From positions 1-64,000 of the forward strand of contig NZ_AQQU01000001.1 in assembly GCF_002210105.1 (NCBI RefSeq): DNA of 64,000 bases. The letters run 5' to 3'. Under the pieces are notes generated by a model. The model was not told where the DNA came from, made no database searches, and saw only the letters and a program-made list of their open reading frames with translations. The stretch is from Oceanicola sp. 22II-s10i (lineage in GTDB: Bacteria; Pseudomonadota; Alphaproteobacteria; Rhodobacterales; Rhodobacteraceae). Both the position numbers and the translations under genes were made by a program. How positions within the stretch are numbered: position 1 is the stretch's first letter; each line of letters opens with the position of its first letter. Of this stretch, positions 26,907-33,939 are shown in pieces.

Positions 26907-26952
26907 GGTAACTCTGTTACCCGTCAGATAGATGATACGCAACAATGTTGCG
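26907..26952 (-). promoter_or_regulatory. two 15-bp palindromes in the phaA-phaB gap
   Basis: GGTAAC-TCT-GTTACC at 26907-26921 and CGCAAC-AAT-GTTGCG at 26938-26952 are perfect inverted repeats with 3-nt centres, their centres 31 bp apart, 29 to 74 nt before the phaB start. They share the (C)AAC-N3-GTT(G) type half-site. They look like operators of a dimeric repressor. PhaR, the PHB-responsive repressor of this group, is a candidate, but its TGC/GCA-rich consensus fits only the second loosely. Confidence 0.5.
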
Positions 26953-27015
26953 CGATGAAATTTGCAGCTTTCCCGTCGCGGATAGGCATATCTGGCACAA
27001 ATCTTTGGCAGGACA

Positions 27016-27042
27016 TGAAAAAAGGCGCCCTGAGGCGCCTTT
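27016..27042 (-). terminator. rho-independent terminator downstream of phaA
   Basis: AAAGGCGCC (27021-27029) pairs with GGCGCCTTT (27034-27042) around CTGA; on the minus strand it is followed by a run of six or seven T. It begins 18 nt after the phaA stop and separates phaA from phaB. Confidence 0.9.
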
Positions 27043-27059
27043 CTCCGGTGGCGATCCGC

Positions 27060-28235
27060 TTACGGACGCTCGACGCACATGGCGACGCCCATGCCACCGC
27101 CGATGCAGAGCGTGGCGAGGCCTTTCTTGGCATCGCGGCGCTTCATCTCGAACAGCAGGGTGTTGAGGATTCGCGCGCCCGAGGCACCGATCGGGTGGCC
27201 GATGGCGATGGCGCCGCCGTTCACGTTCACGATCGACGGATCCCAGCCCATGTCCTTGTTAACGGCACAGGCCTGCGCGGCGAAGGCTTCGTTGGCTTCC
27301 ACGAGGTCGAGATCCTCGGGCTTCCAGCCGGCCTTTTCCAGCGCCTTGCGGGAGGCGTAGATCGGGCCGACGCCCATGATCGACGGGTCGAGGCCGACGG
27401 TCGCATAGGACACGATCCGCGCGAGCGGTTCGATGCCGCGCTTTTCCGCGTTCTCGGCGGACATCAGCAGGACACCCGCCGCGCCGTCGTTGATGCCCGA
27501 GGCGTTGGCCGCGGTGACCGAGCCGTCCTTGGTGAAGGCCGGGCGCAGCTTGTCCATCGCGTCCTTGGTCGCGCCGTGACGGATGTATTCGTCCTTGTCG
27601 ACCGTGACCTCGCCCTTGCGGGTCTTGATCACGAAGGGCACGACCTCGTCATCGAACTTGCCGGCCTTTTGGGCCGCTTCGGCCTTGTTCTGGCTGGCGA
27701 CGGCGAATTCGTCCTGCTGGTCGCGGCTGATCTGCCACTTTTCGGCAACGTTTTCAGCCGTCTGGCCCATGTGGTAGCCGTTGAAGGCGTCCCACAGACC
27801 GTCGCGGATCATCGAGTCGATGTACTTGACGTCGCCCATCTTGTGACCGGCGCGCAGATGCGCGACGTGGGGGCTGAGGCTCATGTTCTCCTGCCCGCCG
27901 GCGGCGACGACATCGGCATCGCCCAGCATGATGTGCTGTGCACCGAGCGCCACGGCCCGGAGGCCCGAGCCGCAGACCTGGTTGATGCCCCAGGCGGCGG
28001 AGCCGATCGGCAGACCGGCGTTGACATGCGCCTGACGTGCGGGGTTCTGGCCCTGACCGGCGGTCAGCACCTGCCCCAGAATGGTTTCGGAAACGTCAGC
28101 CTTGTCGATGCCTGCGCGCGCCACCAGCGCCTCGAGCACGGCGGTGCCCAGGTCATGTGCGGGTGTGTTTGCGAAGGAACCGGAAAAAGAGCCGACAGCG
28201 GTCCGGGCCGCGGATGCAATTACGACATTCGTCAT
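27060..28235 (-). CDS. phaA: acetyl-CoA C-acetyltransferase PhaA
   Basis: Thiolase that condenses two acetyl-CoA to acetoacetyl-CoA for polyhydroxybutyrate and feeds the ethylmalonyl-CoA pathway. It is 391 residues. The nucleophile Cys88 is in [13 protein letters not shown], His347 in [18 protein letters not shown] and Cys377 in [11 protein letters not shown]; these are the three classical thiolase motifs. It is followed by a terminator, then phaB. The upstream gap of 127 nt to the EAL gene should contain the promoter. Confidence 0.96.
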   Translation of the reverse strand: MTNVVIASAARTAVGSFSGSFANTPAHDLGTAVLEALVARAGIDKADVSETILGQVLTAGQGQNPARQAHVNAGLPIGSAAWGINQVCGSGLRAVALGAQHIMLGDADVVAAGGQENMSLSPHVAHLRAGHKMGDVKYIDSMIRDGLWDAFNGYHMGQTAENVAEKWQISRDQQDEFAVASQNKAEAAQKAGKFDDEVVPFVIKTRKGEVTVDKDEYIRHGATKDAMDKLRPAFTKDGSVTAANASGINDGAAGVLLMSAENAEKRGIEPLARIVSYATVGLDPSIMGVGPIYASRKALEKAGWKPEDLDLVEANEAFAAQACAVNKDMGWDPSIVNVNGGAIAIGHPIGASGARILNTLLFEMKRRDAKKGLATLCIGGGMGVAMCVERP

Positions 28236-28362
28236 GGATCATCCTCCATATAATGACGCAGGAAATTCTCGCCCCACGCCTCCATGTCTCGCTGCATATA
28301 TGAATTGACGTGGCGTCACAATGAGTCGCAACCGCTCCTGACGCCGCGGCAGAACGCCGCCG

Positions 28363-29229
28363 TCAGGCCGACCGGCTGTCCGCCGCTTCCTCCCACGGGG
28401 GATGGATCGTTGGCGCGGCGTAGTAATAGCCCTGCAGGCAGTCGATGCCGTTCGTGATCAGCCATGCCGCATCCTCTGCCCGTTCCACCGCCTCGGCCAC
28501 GGTGAACATGTCGAACTGTTCGGCGATCATGCTGAGCGCGCGGGTCAGCACCTGGTTGTCGGGGTTCTGCGCAATGCCGCGGATGAACTGGCCGTCGATC
28601 TTGATCAGGTCGAACTGGAAATCCCGCAGGTAGCGGAACGAGGTGAAGCCAGCCCCGAAATCGTCGAGCGCAAAGCTGATCCCCTGCCGCGCCAGCCGCG
28701 ACATGAAGTTTGTCACCAGTTCCGGCACCCTCATGGCCGAGCTTTCCGTGATTTCCAGGATCAGCCGTTCCGCCACGGTCGGATCATGCATCAGCCCGCG
28801 CTTCAGCGTCCGCATCCAGTCCGGGTAGCCGATGGACCGGGCCGACATGTTGATCGACAGGCGAACGTCAGGCTGTTCCGCCAGAACCTGCAGCCCGATG
28901 GCCAGCGCCTGAACATCGAGGTCGCGCCCGGTCTCCGTCTCCTCGATCGCGGCGATGAAGTCGCGTGCCGGGATGATCCGCCCGCCGGGATCATAGACCC
29001 GCGCCAGCCCCTCATAGAATGCGACCCTGTCGGTCCGCCCCGCCTGCATGACCGGCTGGTAAGCCAGCGCCAGCTGGCCATGCGCCACCGTCTCCCGGAC
29101 AGACAGCAGCACATCGGCCCCGCGCCACGACAGGGCAGCCGACAGGGGATTCGCTTCGTCCTCGGGGACATCCGAGAGGCCCGGACCGTGCCGCCCGCCG
29201 CCATTCCCGGTTCCAGATCGCCTTGCCAT
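28363..29229 (-). CDS. EAL-domain protein (putative c-di-GMP phosphodiesterase)
   Basis: A 288-residue stand-alone EAL protein without GGDEF, receiver or membrane segment. The domain covers residues 46-275. The signature Glu is in YEGLARV (EGL instead of EAL), with NMS (Asn127), EITES (Glu159), ALDDFGAGF (Asp189, Asp190), KIDG (Lys210), AEAVE and QGYYY. All metal and catalytic residues are present, so the enzyme is probably active in degrading c-di-GMP. Start at 29229 is preferred because GGAGAGAG lies before it; an ATG 27 nt upstream is possible. It is divergent from tag. Confidence 0.85.
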   Translation of the reverse strand: MARRSGTGNGGGRHGPGLSDVPEDEANPLSAALSWRGADVLLSVRETVAHGQLALAYQPVMQAGRTDRVAFYEGLARVYDPGGRIIPARDFIAAIEETETGRDLDVQALAIGLQVLAEQPDVRLSINMSARSIGYPDWMRTLKRGLMHDPTVAERLILEITESSAMRVPELVTNFMSRLARQGISFALDDFGAGFTSFRYLRDFQFDLIKIDGQFIRGIAQNPDNQVLTRALSMIAEQFDMFTVAEAVERAEDAAWLITNGIDCLQGYYYAAPTIHPPWEEAADSRSA

Positions 29230-29300
29230 TGCTCTCTCCGCCGCTTCCCGCCACAATGGGGGTGAAACATGAACAGATCGCTAAAGCCCGCAGGCCGAAA

Positions 29301-29915
29301 ATGACAAACCGCTGTCCATGGGCGGGTCCAGACCCGATCTATCTGGCCTATCACGACACCGAATGGGGCGTGCCGGAACACGATGGTCGCGCGCTCTGGG
29401 AAAAGCTGGTGCTGGACGGCTTTCAGGCGGGCCTCGCGTGGATCACCATCCTGCGCAAACGCGACAATTTCCGCGCGGCCTTCGAAGGCTTCGACCCGCA
29501 TCGTATCGCCGAATGGGGTGAACCCGAGGTCACGCGCCTGCTGGCCGATCCCGGCATCATCCGCCATCGCGGCAAGATCGAGGCGACGATCCGCAACGCC
29601 CGCGCCTGGCAGGAAATCGAAGCGCGCCAGGGCTTTGCCAATTTTCTGTGGAATTACGTCGACGGCCAGCCGCTGCAGCCGCGCTACGCCACTCAGGCCG
29701 AGGTGCCACCGGAAACCCCGCTTTCCGCGCAGGTTTCGAAGGACCTCAAGAAAGCCGGCTTCCGCTTCTGCGGCCCCACGATCGTCTACGCCTTCATGGA
29801 AGCCTGCGGCCTCGTCAACGACCACCTGACGGGCTGCCACTGCCACGAGCGTATCGCGGCCATGCCGGGCCCGCGAACGGGCCAGCAGACCAGGTCCCCT
29901 GCTTCTTCTGGTTAA
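29301..29915 (+). CDS. tag: DNA-3-methyladenine glycosylase I
   Basis: Removes 3-methyladenine from alkylated DNA. It is 204 residues of the HhH-related Tag fold. RCPWAGPDPIYLAYHDTEWGVPEHD, FQAGLAWITILRKRDNF and the C-terminal HLTGCHCHE are diagnostic; Cys5, His18 and the last His and Cys form the structural zinc site. Asp39 stands where E. coli Tag has Glu38, a substitution I believe is common in relatives. The last seven codons and the stop (TRSPASSG) lie inside a dispersed intergenic repeat, so the C-terminus has been rewritten by the repeat. Confidence 0.92.
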   Translation: MTNRCPWAGPDPIYLAYHDTEWGVPEHDGRALWEKLVLDGFQAGLAWITILRKRDNFRAAFEGFDPHRIAEWGEPEVTRLLADPGIIRHRGKIEATIRNARAWQEIEARQGFANFLWNYVDGQPLQPRYATQAEVPPETPLSAQVSKDLKKAGFRFCGPTIVYAFMEACGLVNDHLTGCHCHERIAAMPGPRTGQQTRSPASSG

Positions 29916-29958
29916 AAATACCTTCGGGGGGAGTCGCGGGCAAAGCCCGCGGCGGGGG
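29895..29958 (+). repeat. dispersed intergenic repeat, copy A
   Basis: The block TCCCCTGCTTCTTCTGG, a short AT-rich spacer, then GGGGGAGTCGCGGGC-AAAGCCCGCGGCGGGGG matches copy B at 46119-46192. The second half is a strong hairpin (GCGGGC/GCCCGC). It overlaps the 3' end of tag and is followed by further GC-rich stem-loops up to 30049. Confidence 0.75.
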
Positions 29959-30049
29959 TCACCGACTCCGCGAAAGCTGCGCTTTCACTCTGTCGGCAAC
30001 GCGGATGCTGAGCATCCGCTGGGAAAGCCCCCCCCTCTAACCTCGCCGA

Positions 30050-30613
30050 CTAGCCAGACACCCCGATCAGCGCGCCGACCATCGCCCGCGCCTCGTCCGA
30101 ATGCCAGTCCGCGGGTCCGACCAGCCGCGCCAGTTCCCGGCCCTCGCGGTCCAGCACCAGCGTCACCGGCAGCCCCAGCACCCCGGCTGCCCGCGCGAAG
30201 GCCGAGCGGGGATCCCGATGCTTGGGCAGGTTGGTCACGCCGATCTCGTCCAGGAACTTGTCCATGGCTGGCGGCGCATTCGGGCCGGTGGCGACGGTAA
30301 CAACCTCGAACTCATCGCCCCCGAACTCTGCCTGCAGGGCCGACAGCGTCTCCATCTCTTCCCGGCACGGCGCGCACCAGACGGCCCAGAAGTTCAGCAC
30401 CACCACCTTGCCGCGATAGGCCGCCATCGTCGTCTGCCCGCCAGCCCCCTCGAAGGCCACGTCGGGCATCGCCTGCGGCTCCGAATGCACGGCCAGCTTG
30501 TTCAGCGCGGTGCCCTTGGCACCTTCGATCGCGTCCTGCATCGGCCCGGCGAGGGCGGCGTTTGCACCGAGGATCAAGCCCGTATAAAGGAGCGCTGACC
30601 TGAGAATTTTCAT
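30050..30613 (-). CDS. TlpA-like periplasmic thiol-disulfide oxidoreductase
   Basis: A 187-residue thioredoxin-fold protein with an N-terminal signal peptide (1-22, ANAALAG). [13 protein letters not shown] carries the redox pair Cys80-Cys83, and [14 protein letters not shown] contains the cis-proline. It would reduce disulfides in the periplasm, for example during cytochrome c or CuA-oxidase maturation. It is divergent from argH, 21 nt apart, so the promoters overlap. Confidence 0.88.
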   Translation of the reverse strand: MKILRSALLYTGLILGANAALAGPMQDAIEGAKGTALNKLAVHSEPQAMPDVAFEGAGGQTTMAAYRGKVVVLNFWAVWCAPCREEMETLSALQAEFGGDEFEVVTVATGPNAPPAMDKFLDEIGVTNLPKHRDPRSAFARAAGVLGLPVTLVLDREGRELARLVGPADWHSDEARAMVGALIGVSG

Positions 30614-30634
30614 GTGACCTCCGAAAGGTGCCCG

Positions 30635-32026
30635 ATGAGCGATCAGACCTCGAACCGGATGTGGGGCGGCCGTTTCGCCGCCGGGCCGGACGCGATCATG
30701 GAGGCGATCAACGCCTCGATCGGGTTCGACCGACGGCTGGCCGCGCAGGACATCGCCGGGTCAAGGGCCCATGCCGCGATGCTGGCGGCGCAGGGCATCA
30801 TCAGCGATAGCGATGCCGAGGCGATCCGGGAAGGCCTGCTCACCATCTTGTCAGAGATCGAGGCCGGGACTTTCCAGTTCTCGACCGCGCTGGAAGACAT
30901 CCACATGAACGTGGAGGCGCGGCTGAAGGAGATCATCGGCGATCCCGCCGGGCGGCTGCACACCGGGCGCAGCCGGAACGACCAGGTGGCGACCGATTTC
31001 CGCCTCTGGGTGCGCGACCAGATCGACGCCGCGACCGGCGGGCTGCGGGCGCTGATCGCCGCGCTGCTGGCGCAGGCCGAGGCCGGGGCGGACTGGGTCA
31101 TGCCCGGTTTCACGCACCTGCAGACCGCGCAGCCGGTGACTTGGGGTCACCACATGCTGGCTTATGTCGAGATGTTCAGCCGCGACCTGTCGCGCTTCAC
31201 CGACGCCCGCGCGCGGATGAACGAAAGCCCCCTCGGCGCGGCCGCCCTGGCCGGCACCTCGTTCCCGATCGACCGGGAGAAGACCGCGAAGGCGCTCGGC
31301 TTCGACCGGCCGATGGCCAACTCGCTGGACGCCGTCAGCGACCGCGACTTCGCGCTGGAGTTTCTCTCCTGCGCCTCGATCTGCGCGATGCACCTGTCGC
31401 GCTTTGCCGAGGAGCTGGTGATCTGGTCCTCGGCCCAGTTCCGTTTCGTCACGCTCAGCGACCGCTTCTCCACCGGCTCGTCGATCATGCCGCAGAAGAA
31501 GAACCCCGACGCCGCCGAACTGATCCGCGCCAAGGTGGGCCGGATCTTCGGGGCGAACGTGGCGCTGATGATGGTGATGAAGGGCCTTCCGCTGGCCTAT
31601 TCCAAGGACATGCAGGAGGACAAGGAACAGGTCTTCGACGCCGCTGACAGCCTGATGCTGGCGCTGGCCGCGATGGAGGGCATGGTCCGCGACATGAACG
31701 CCAACCGCGACAACCTGCGCGCGGCGGCCTCGGCCGGTTTCTCGACCGCCACCGACCTCGCCGACTGGCTGGTCCGCTCGCTCGGCCTGCCCTTCCGCGA
31801 GGCGCATCATGTCACCGGCGCGCTGGTGGCGCTGGCCGAGAGGAAGGGCTGCGACCTGCCGGACCTCACGCTGAAGGAGCTTCAGTCGGGCCACGCGGAC
31901 ATCACGCAGGAGGTCTACTCGGTCCTCGGGGTCGACAATTCGGTTGCCAGCCGCATGTCCTATGGCGGAACCTCGGGCACGCGGGTGCGCGAACAGGTCG
32001 CCCGCTGGAAGGAGTCGCTGGAATGA
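30635..32026 (+). CDS. argH: argininosuccinate lyase
   Basis: Final step of arginine synthesis: argininosuccinate to arginine and fumarate. It is 463 residues. [12 protein letters not shown] (110-121), the His161 region [11 protein letters not shown] and the superfamily signature [12 protein letters not shown] (281-292) are present. Start at 30635 was chosen because GAAAGGTGCCCG precedes it and the family starts close to NRMWGGRF. It overlaps the next gene in an ATGA junction and heads the argH-lipoprotein-DUF2834-(terminator)-lysA array. Confidence 0.97.
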   Translation: MSDQTSNRMWGGRFAAGPDAIMEAINASIGFDRRLAAQDIAGSRAHAAMLAAQGIISDSDAEAIREGLLTILSEIEAGTFQFSTALEDIHMNVEARLKEIIGDPAGRLHTGRSRNDQVATDFRLWVRDQIDAATGGLRALIAALLAQAEAGADWVMPGFTHLQTAQPVTWGHHMLAYVEMFSRDLSRFTDARARMNESPLGAAALAGTSFPIDREKTAKALGFDRPMANSLDAVSDRDFALEFLSCASICAMHLSRFAEELVIWSSAQFRFVTLSDRFSTGSSIMPQKKNPDAAELIRAKVGRIFGANVALMMVMKGLPLAYSKDMQEDKEQVFDAADSLMLALAAMEGMVRDMNANRDNLRAAASAGFSTATDLADWLVRSLGLPFREAHHVTGALVALAERKGCDLPDLTLKELQSGHADITQEVYSVLGVDNSVASRMSYGGTSGTRVREQVARWKESLE

Positions 32027-32178
32027 AAACCATGACCGCCCTCATCACCTTCGCCCTGCTGGCCGCCTGTGGCATCGACGGAGAGCCCGTGCCGCCCTCG
32101 CGCAACCAGCCGGCCCCGGCACAGGACGGCGTGACCTTCTCGGGCTACGCCACCGTCGGCATCACGAAGAGCTGGTGA
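32023..32178 (+). CDS. small lipoprotein, LptM-like (51 aa)
   Basis: A 51-residue lipoprotein with signal sequence [17 protein letters not shown]; the lipobox LAAC makes Cys16 the lipidated residue. After the Cys the [11 protein letters not shown] stretch resembles the C-G-x-x-G-x-x-x-P pattern of YifL/LptM, the small lipoprotein that stabilises the LPS transporter LptD, and LptM genes lie next to argH/lysA in many Proteobacteria. The gene starts in the argH stop (ATGA) and ends in the next start (TGATG), so it is translated in a coupled chain. Function is inferred from motif and context. Confidence 0.75.
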   Translation: MKTMTALITFALLAACGIDGEPVPPSRNQPAPAQDGVTFSGYATVGITKSW

Positions 32179-32492
32179 TGTCGCCGCTCAGGATGGTCTA
32201 CCTCGCGCTCGCGATCTGGGGCGCGGTGCATCCGATGTACTACTTCCTGACGTGGTTCGCCCAGCACGGCGTCAGCCTGTCCGGCATGGTCGAGGCATGG
32301 CACGCCAATGCCGCGTCCTCGGGGCTGGTCTGGGACCTGACCATCGCCGCCGTCACGCTGACGGTCTGGATCATCGCCGAAACGCTGGTCCGCCGGAACT
32401 GGTCGGCGCTGATCGCGATCCCCGCGACCTTCCTGATCGGGGTGAGCTGCGGCCTGCCGCTCTACCTTTTTCTGCGGACCCGGCCGGTCTGA
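32178..32492 (+). CDS. DUF2834 membrane protein
   Basis: A 104-residue inner-membrane protein with three predicted helices. YYFLTWFAQHGVSLSGMVEAWHANAASSGLVWDLTIAAV is the DUF2834 hallmark and is followed by a helix with TVWIIAE. Function unknown. It shares one base with the lipoprotein gene upstream. A terminator follows, which separates it from lysA. Confidence 0.85.
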   Translation: MSPLRMVYLALAIWGAVHPMYYFLTWFAQHGVSLSGMVEAWHANAASSGLVWDLTIAAVTLTVWIIAETLVRRNWSALIAIPATFLIGVSCGLPLYLFLRTRPV

Positions 32493-32541
32493 CCCGCCGC
32501 TCACCGCGCCCTGACGCGCGCGTCTCGCGAGGTCGGCGCGC

Positions 32542-32566
32542 AAGGGCCGGACGAGCGGCCCTTTTG
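32542..32566 (+). terminator. terminator of the argH-lipoprotein-DUF2834 unit
   Basis: AAGGGCCG (32542-32549) pairs with CGGCCCTT (32556-32563) followed by TTTGCC. It lies 50 nt after the DUF2834 stop and 56 nt before lysA. Confidence 0.8.
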
Positions 32567-32621
32567 CCGTCCCGCGACCTCTGCTAATGGAACCGCGCGG
32601 CGGACCAAGGACAGCAGGCAC

Positions 32622-33887
32622 ATGGACCATTTCCTCTACAAGAACGGCATCCTCCACGCCGAGGACGTCCCGCTGCCCGAGATCGCGGCCGCCGTCGGCA
32701 CGCCGTTCTACGTCTATTCGACCGCCACCCTGACCCGTCACTTCCGCCTCTTCGACGAGGCGCTGGAGGGGATGCCCCACCTCGTTTGCTACGCGATGAA
32801 GGCCGCCTCGAACCAGGCGATCCTGAAGACGCTGGCCGAGCTCGGCGCGGGCATGGATGTCGTGTCGGGCGGCGAATACGCGCGGGCCGTCGCGGCGGGC
32901 GTGCCGGGGGATCGAATCGTGTTCTCAGGCGTCGGCAAGACCCGAGAGGAGATGCGCGCGGCCCTGACCGGCGGCATCCGCCAGTTCAACGTGGAGTCGG
33001 AGCCCGAAATGCGGGCACTGAGCGAGGTCGCCGTCTCGCTCGGCGTCAAAGCGCCGATCACCATCCGGGTGAACCCCGACGTCGACGCCGAGACCCACGC
33101 CAAGATCGCCACCGGCAAATCCGAGAACAAGTTCGGCATCCCGATCAGCCGCGCCCGCGCGGTCTATGCCGAGGCCGCCGCCCTGCCCGGTATCGATGTC
33201 GTGGGCATCGACGTCCACATCGGCTCGCAGCTGACCAAGCTCGCCCCCTATCGCAACGCCTTCCTCAAGGTCGCCGAACTGACCGACGCGCTGCGCGCCG
33301 ACGGCCATGACATCCGGCGTCTGGACCTCGGCGGCGGGCTGGGCATCCCCTACACGCGCGACAACGAGGCGCCGCCGCTGCCGATCGAATACGGCAACCT
33401 GATCAAGGAGATACTGGGCGACAAGGGCTGCGAGATCGAGATCGAGCCGGGCCGTCTGGTGGTGGGCAACGCGGGCCTGCTGGTCAGCGAGGTGATCTAT
33501 GTGAAGGAGGGCGAGGACCGCCGCTTCCTGATCCTCGACGCCGCGATGAACGACCTGATCCGGCCCGCGATGTACGACGCGCACCACGATATCGAGCCGG
33601 TCGTCGAACCCGCGCCGGGCACGGAGCGGATCGCCTATGACATCGTGGGCCCGGTCTGCGAAAGCGGCGACACCTTCGCCAAGGGCCGCCACATGACGCC
33701 GCTGTCGGACGGCGATCTGGTCGCCTTCCGGTCCGCGGGTGCCTACGGCGCGGTGATGTCGAGCGAGTACAATTCCCGTCCGCTGATCCCCGAAGTGCTG
33801 GTGAAGGGCGATCAATTCGCTGTCATCCGCGAGAGGCCAAGCTTTGACGAGATGATAAAGCGCGATACCATTCCTCAATGGTTGTGA
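32622..33887 (+). CDS. lysA: diaminopimelate decarboxylase
   Basis: PLP enzyme converting meso-diaminopimelate to lysine. It is 421 residues. PLP Lys60 is in CYAMKAASN, the barrel contains GVGKTREEM and DVHIGSQLT, and LDLGGGLGIPY and EPGRLVVGNAG bind phosphate and substrate. VGPVCESGDTFAKGR carries the active-site Cys of the second subunit. The gene lies after a terminator and so probably has its own promoter. Downstream (52 nt) is the DUF4175 gene. Confidence 0.97.
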   Translation: MDHFLYKNGILHAEDVPLPEIAAAVGTPFYVYSTATLTRHFRLFDEALEGMPHLVCYAMKAASNQAILKTLAELGAGMDVVSGGEYARAVAAGVPGDRIVFSGVGKTREEMRAALTGGIRQFNVESEPEMRALSEVAVSLGVKAPITIRVNPDVDAETHAKIATGKSENKFGIPISRARAVYAEAAALPGIDVVGIDVHIGSQLTKLAPYRNAFLKVAELTDALRADGHDIRRLDLGGGLGIPYTRDNEAPPLPIEYGNLIKEILGDKGCEIEIEPGRLVVGNAGLLVSEVIYVKEGEDRRFLILDAAMNDLIRPAMYDAHHDIEPVVEPAPGTERIAYDIVGPVCESGDTFAKGRHMTPLSDGDLVAFRSAGAYGAVMSSEYNSRPLIPEVLVKGDQFAVIRERPSFDEMIKRDTIPQWL

Positions 33888-33939
33888 CCTAGACGCTTCG
33901 GCCGACGCCCGCGCTTTATCTCACGGCCGGGAAAGAGGC

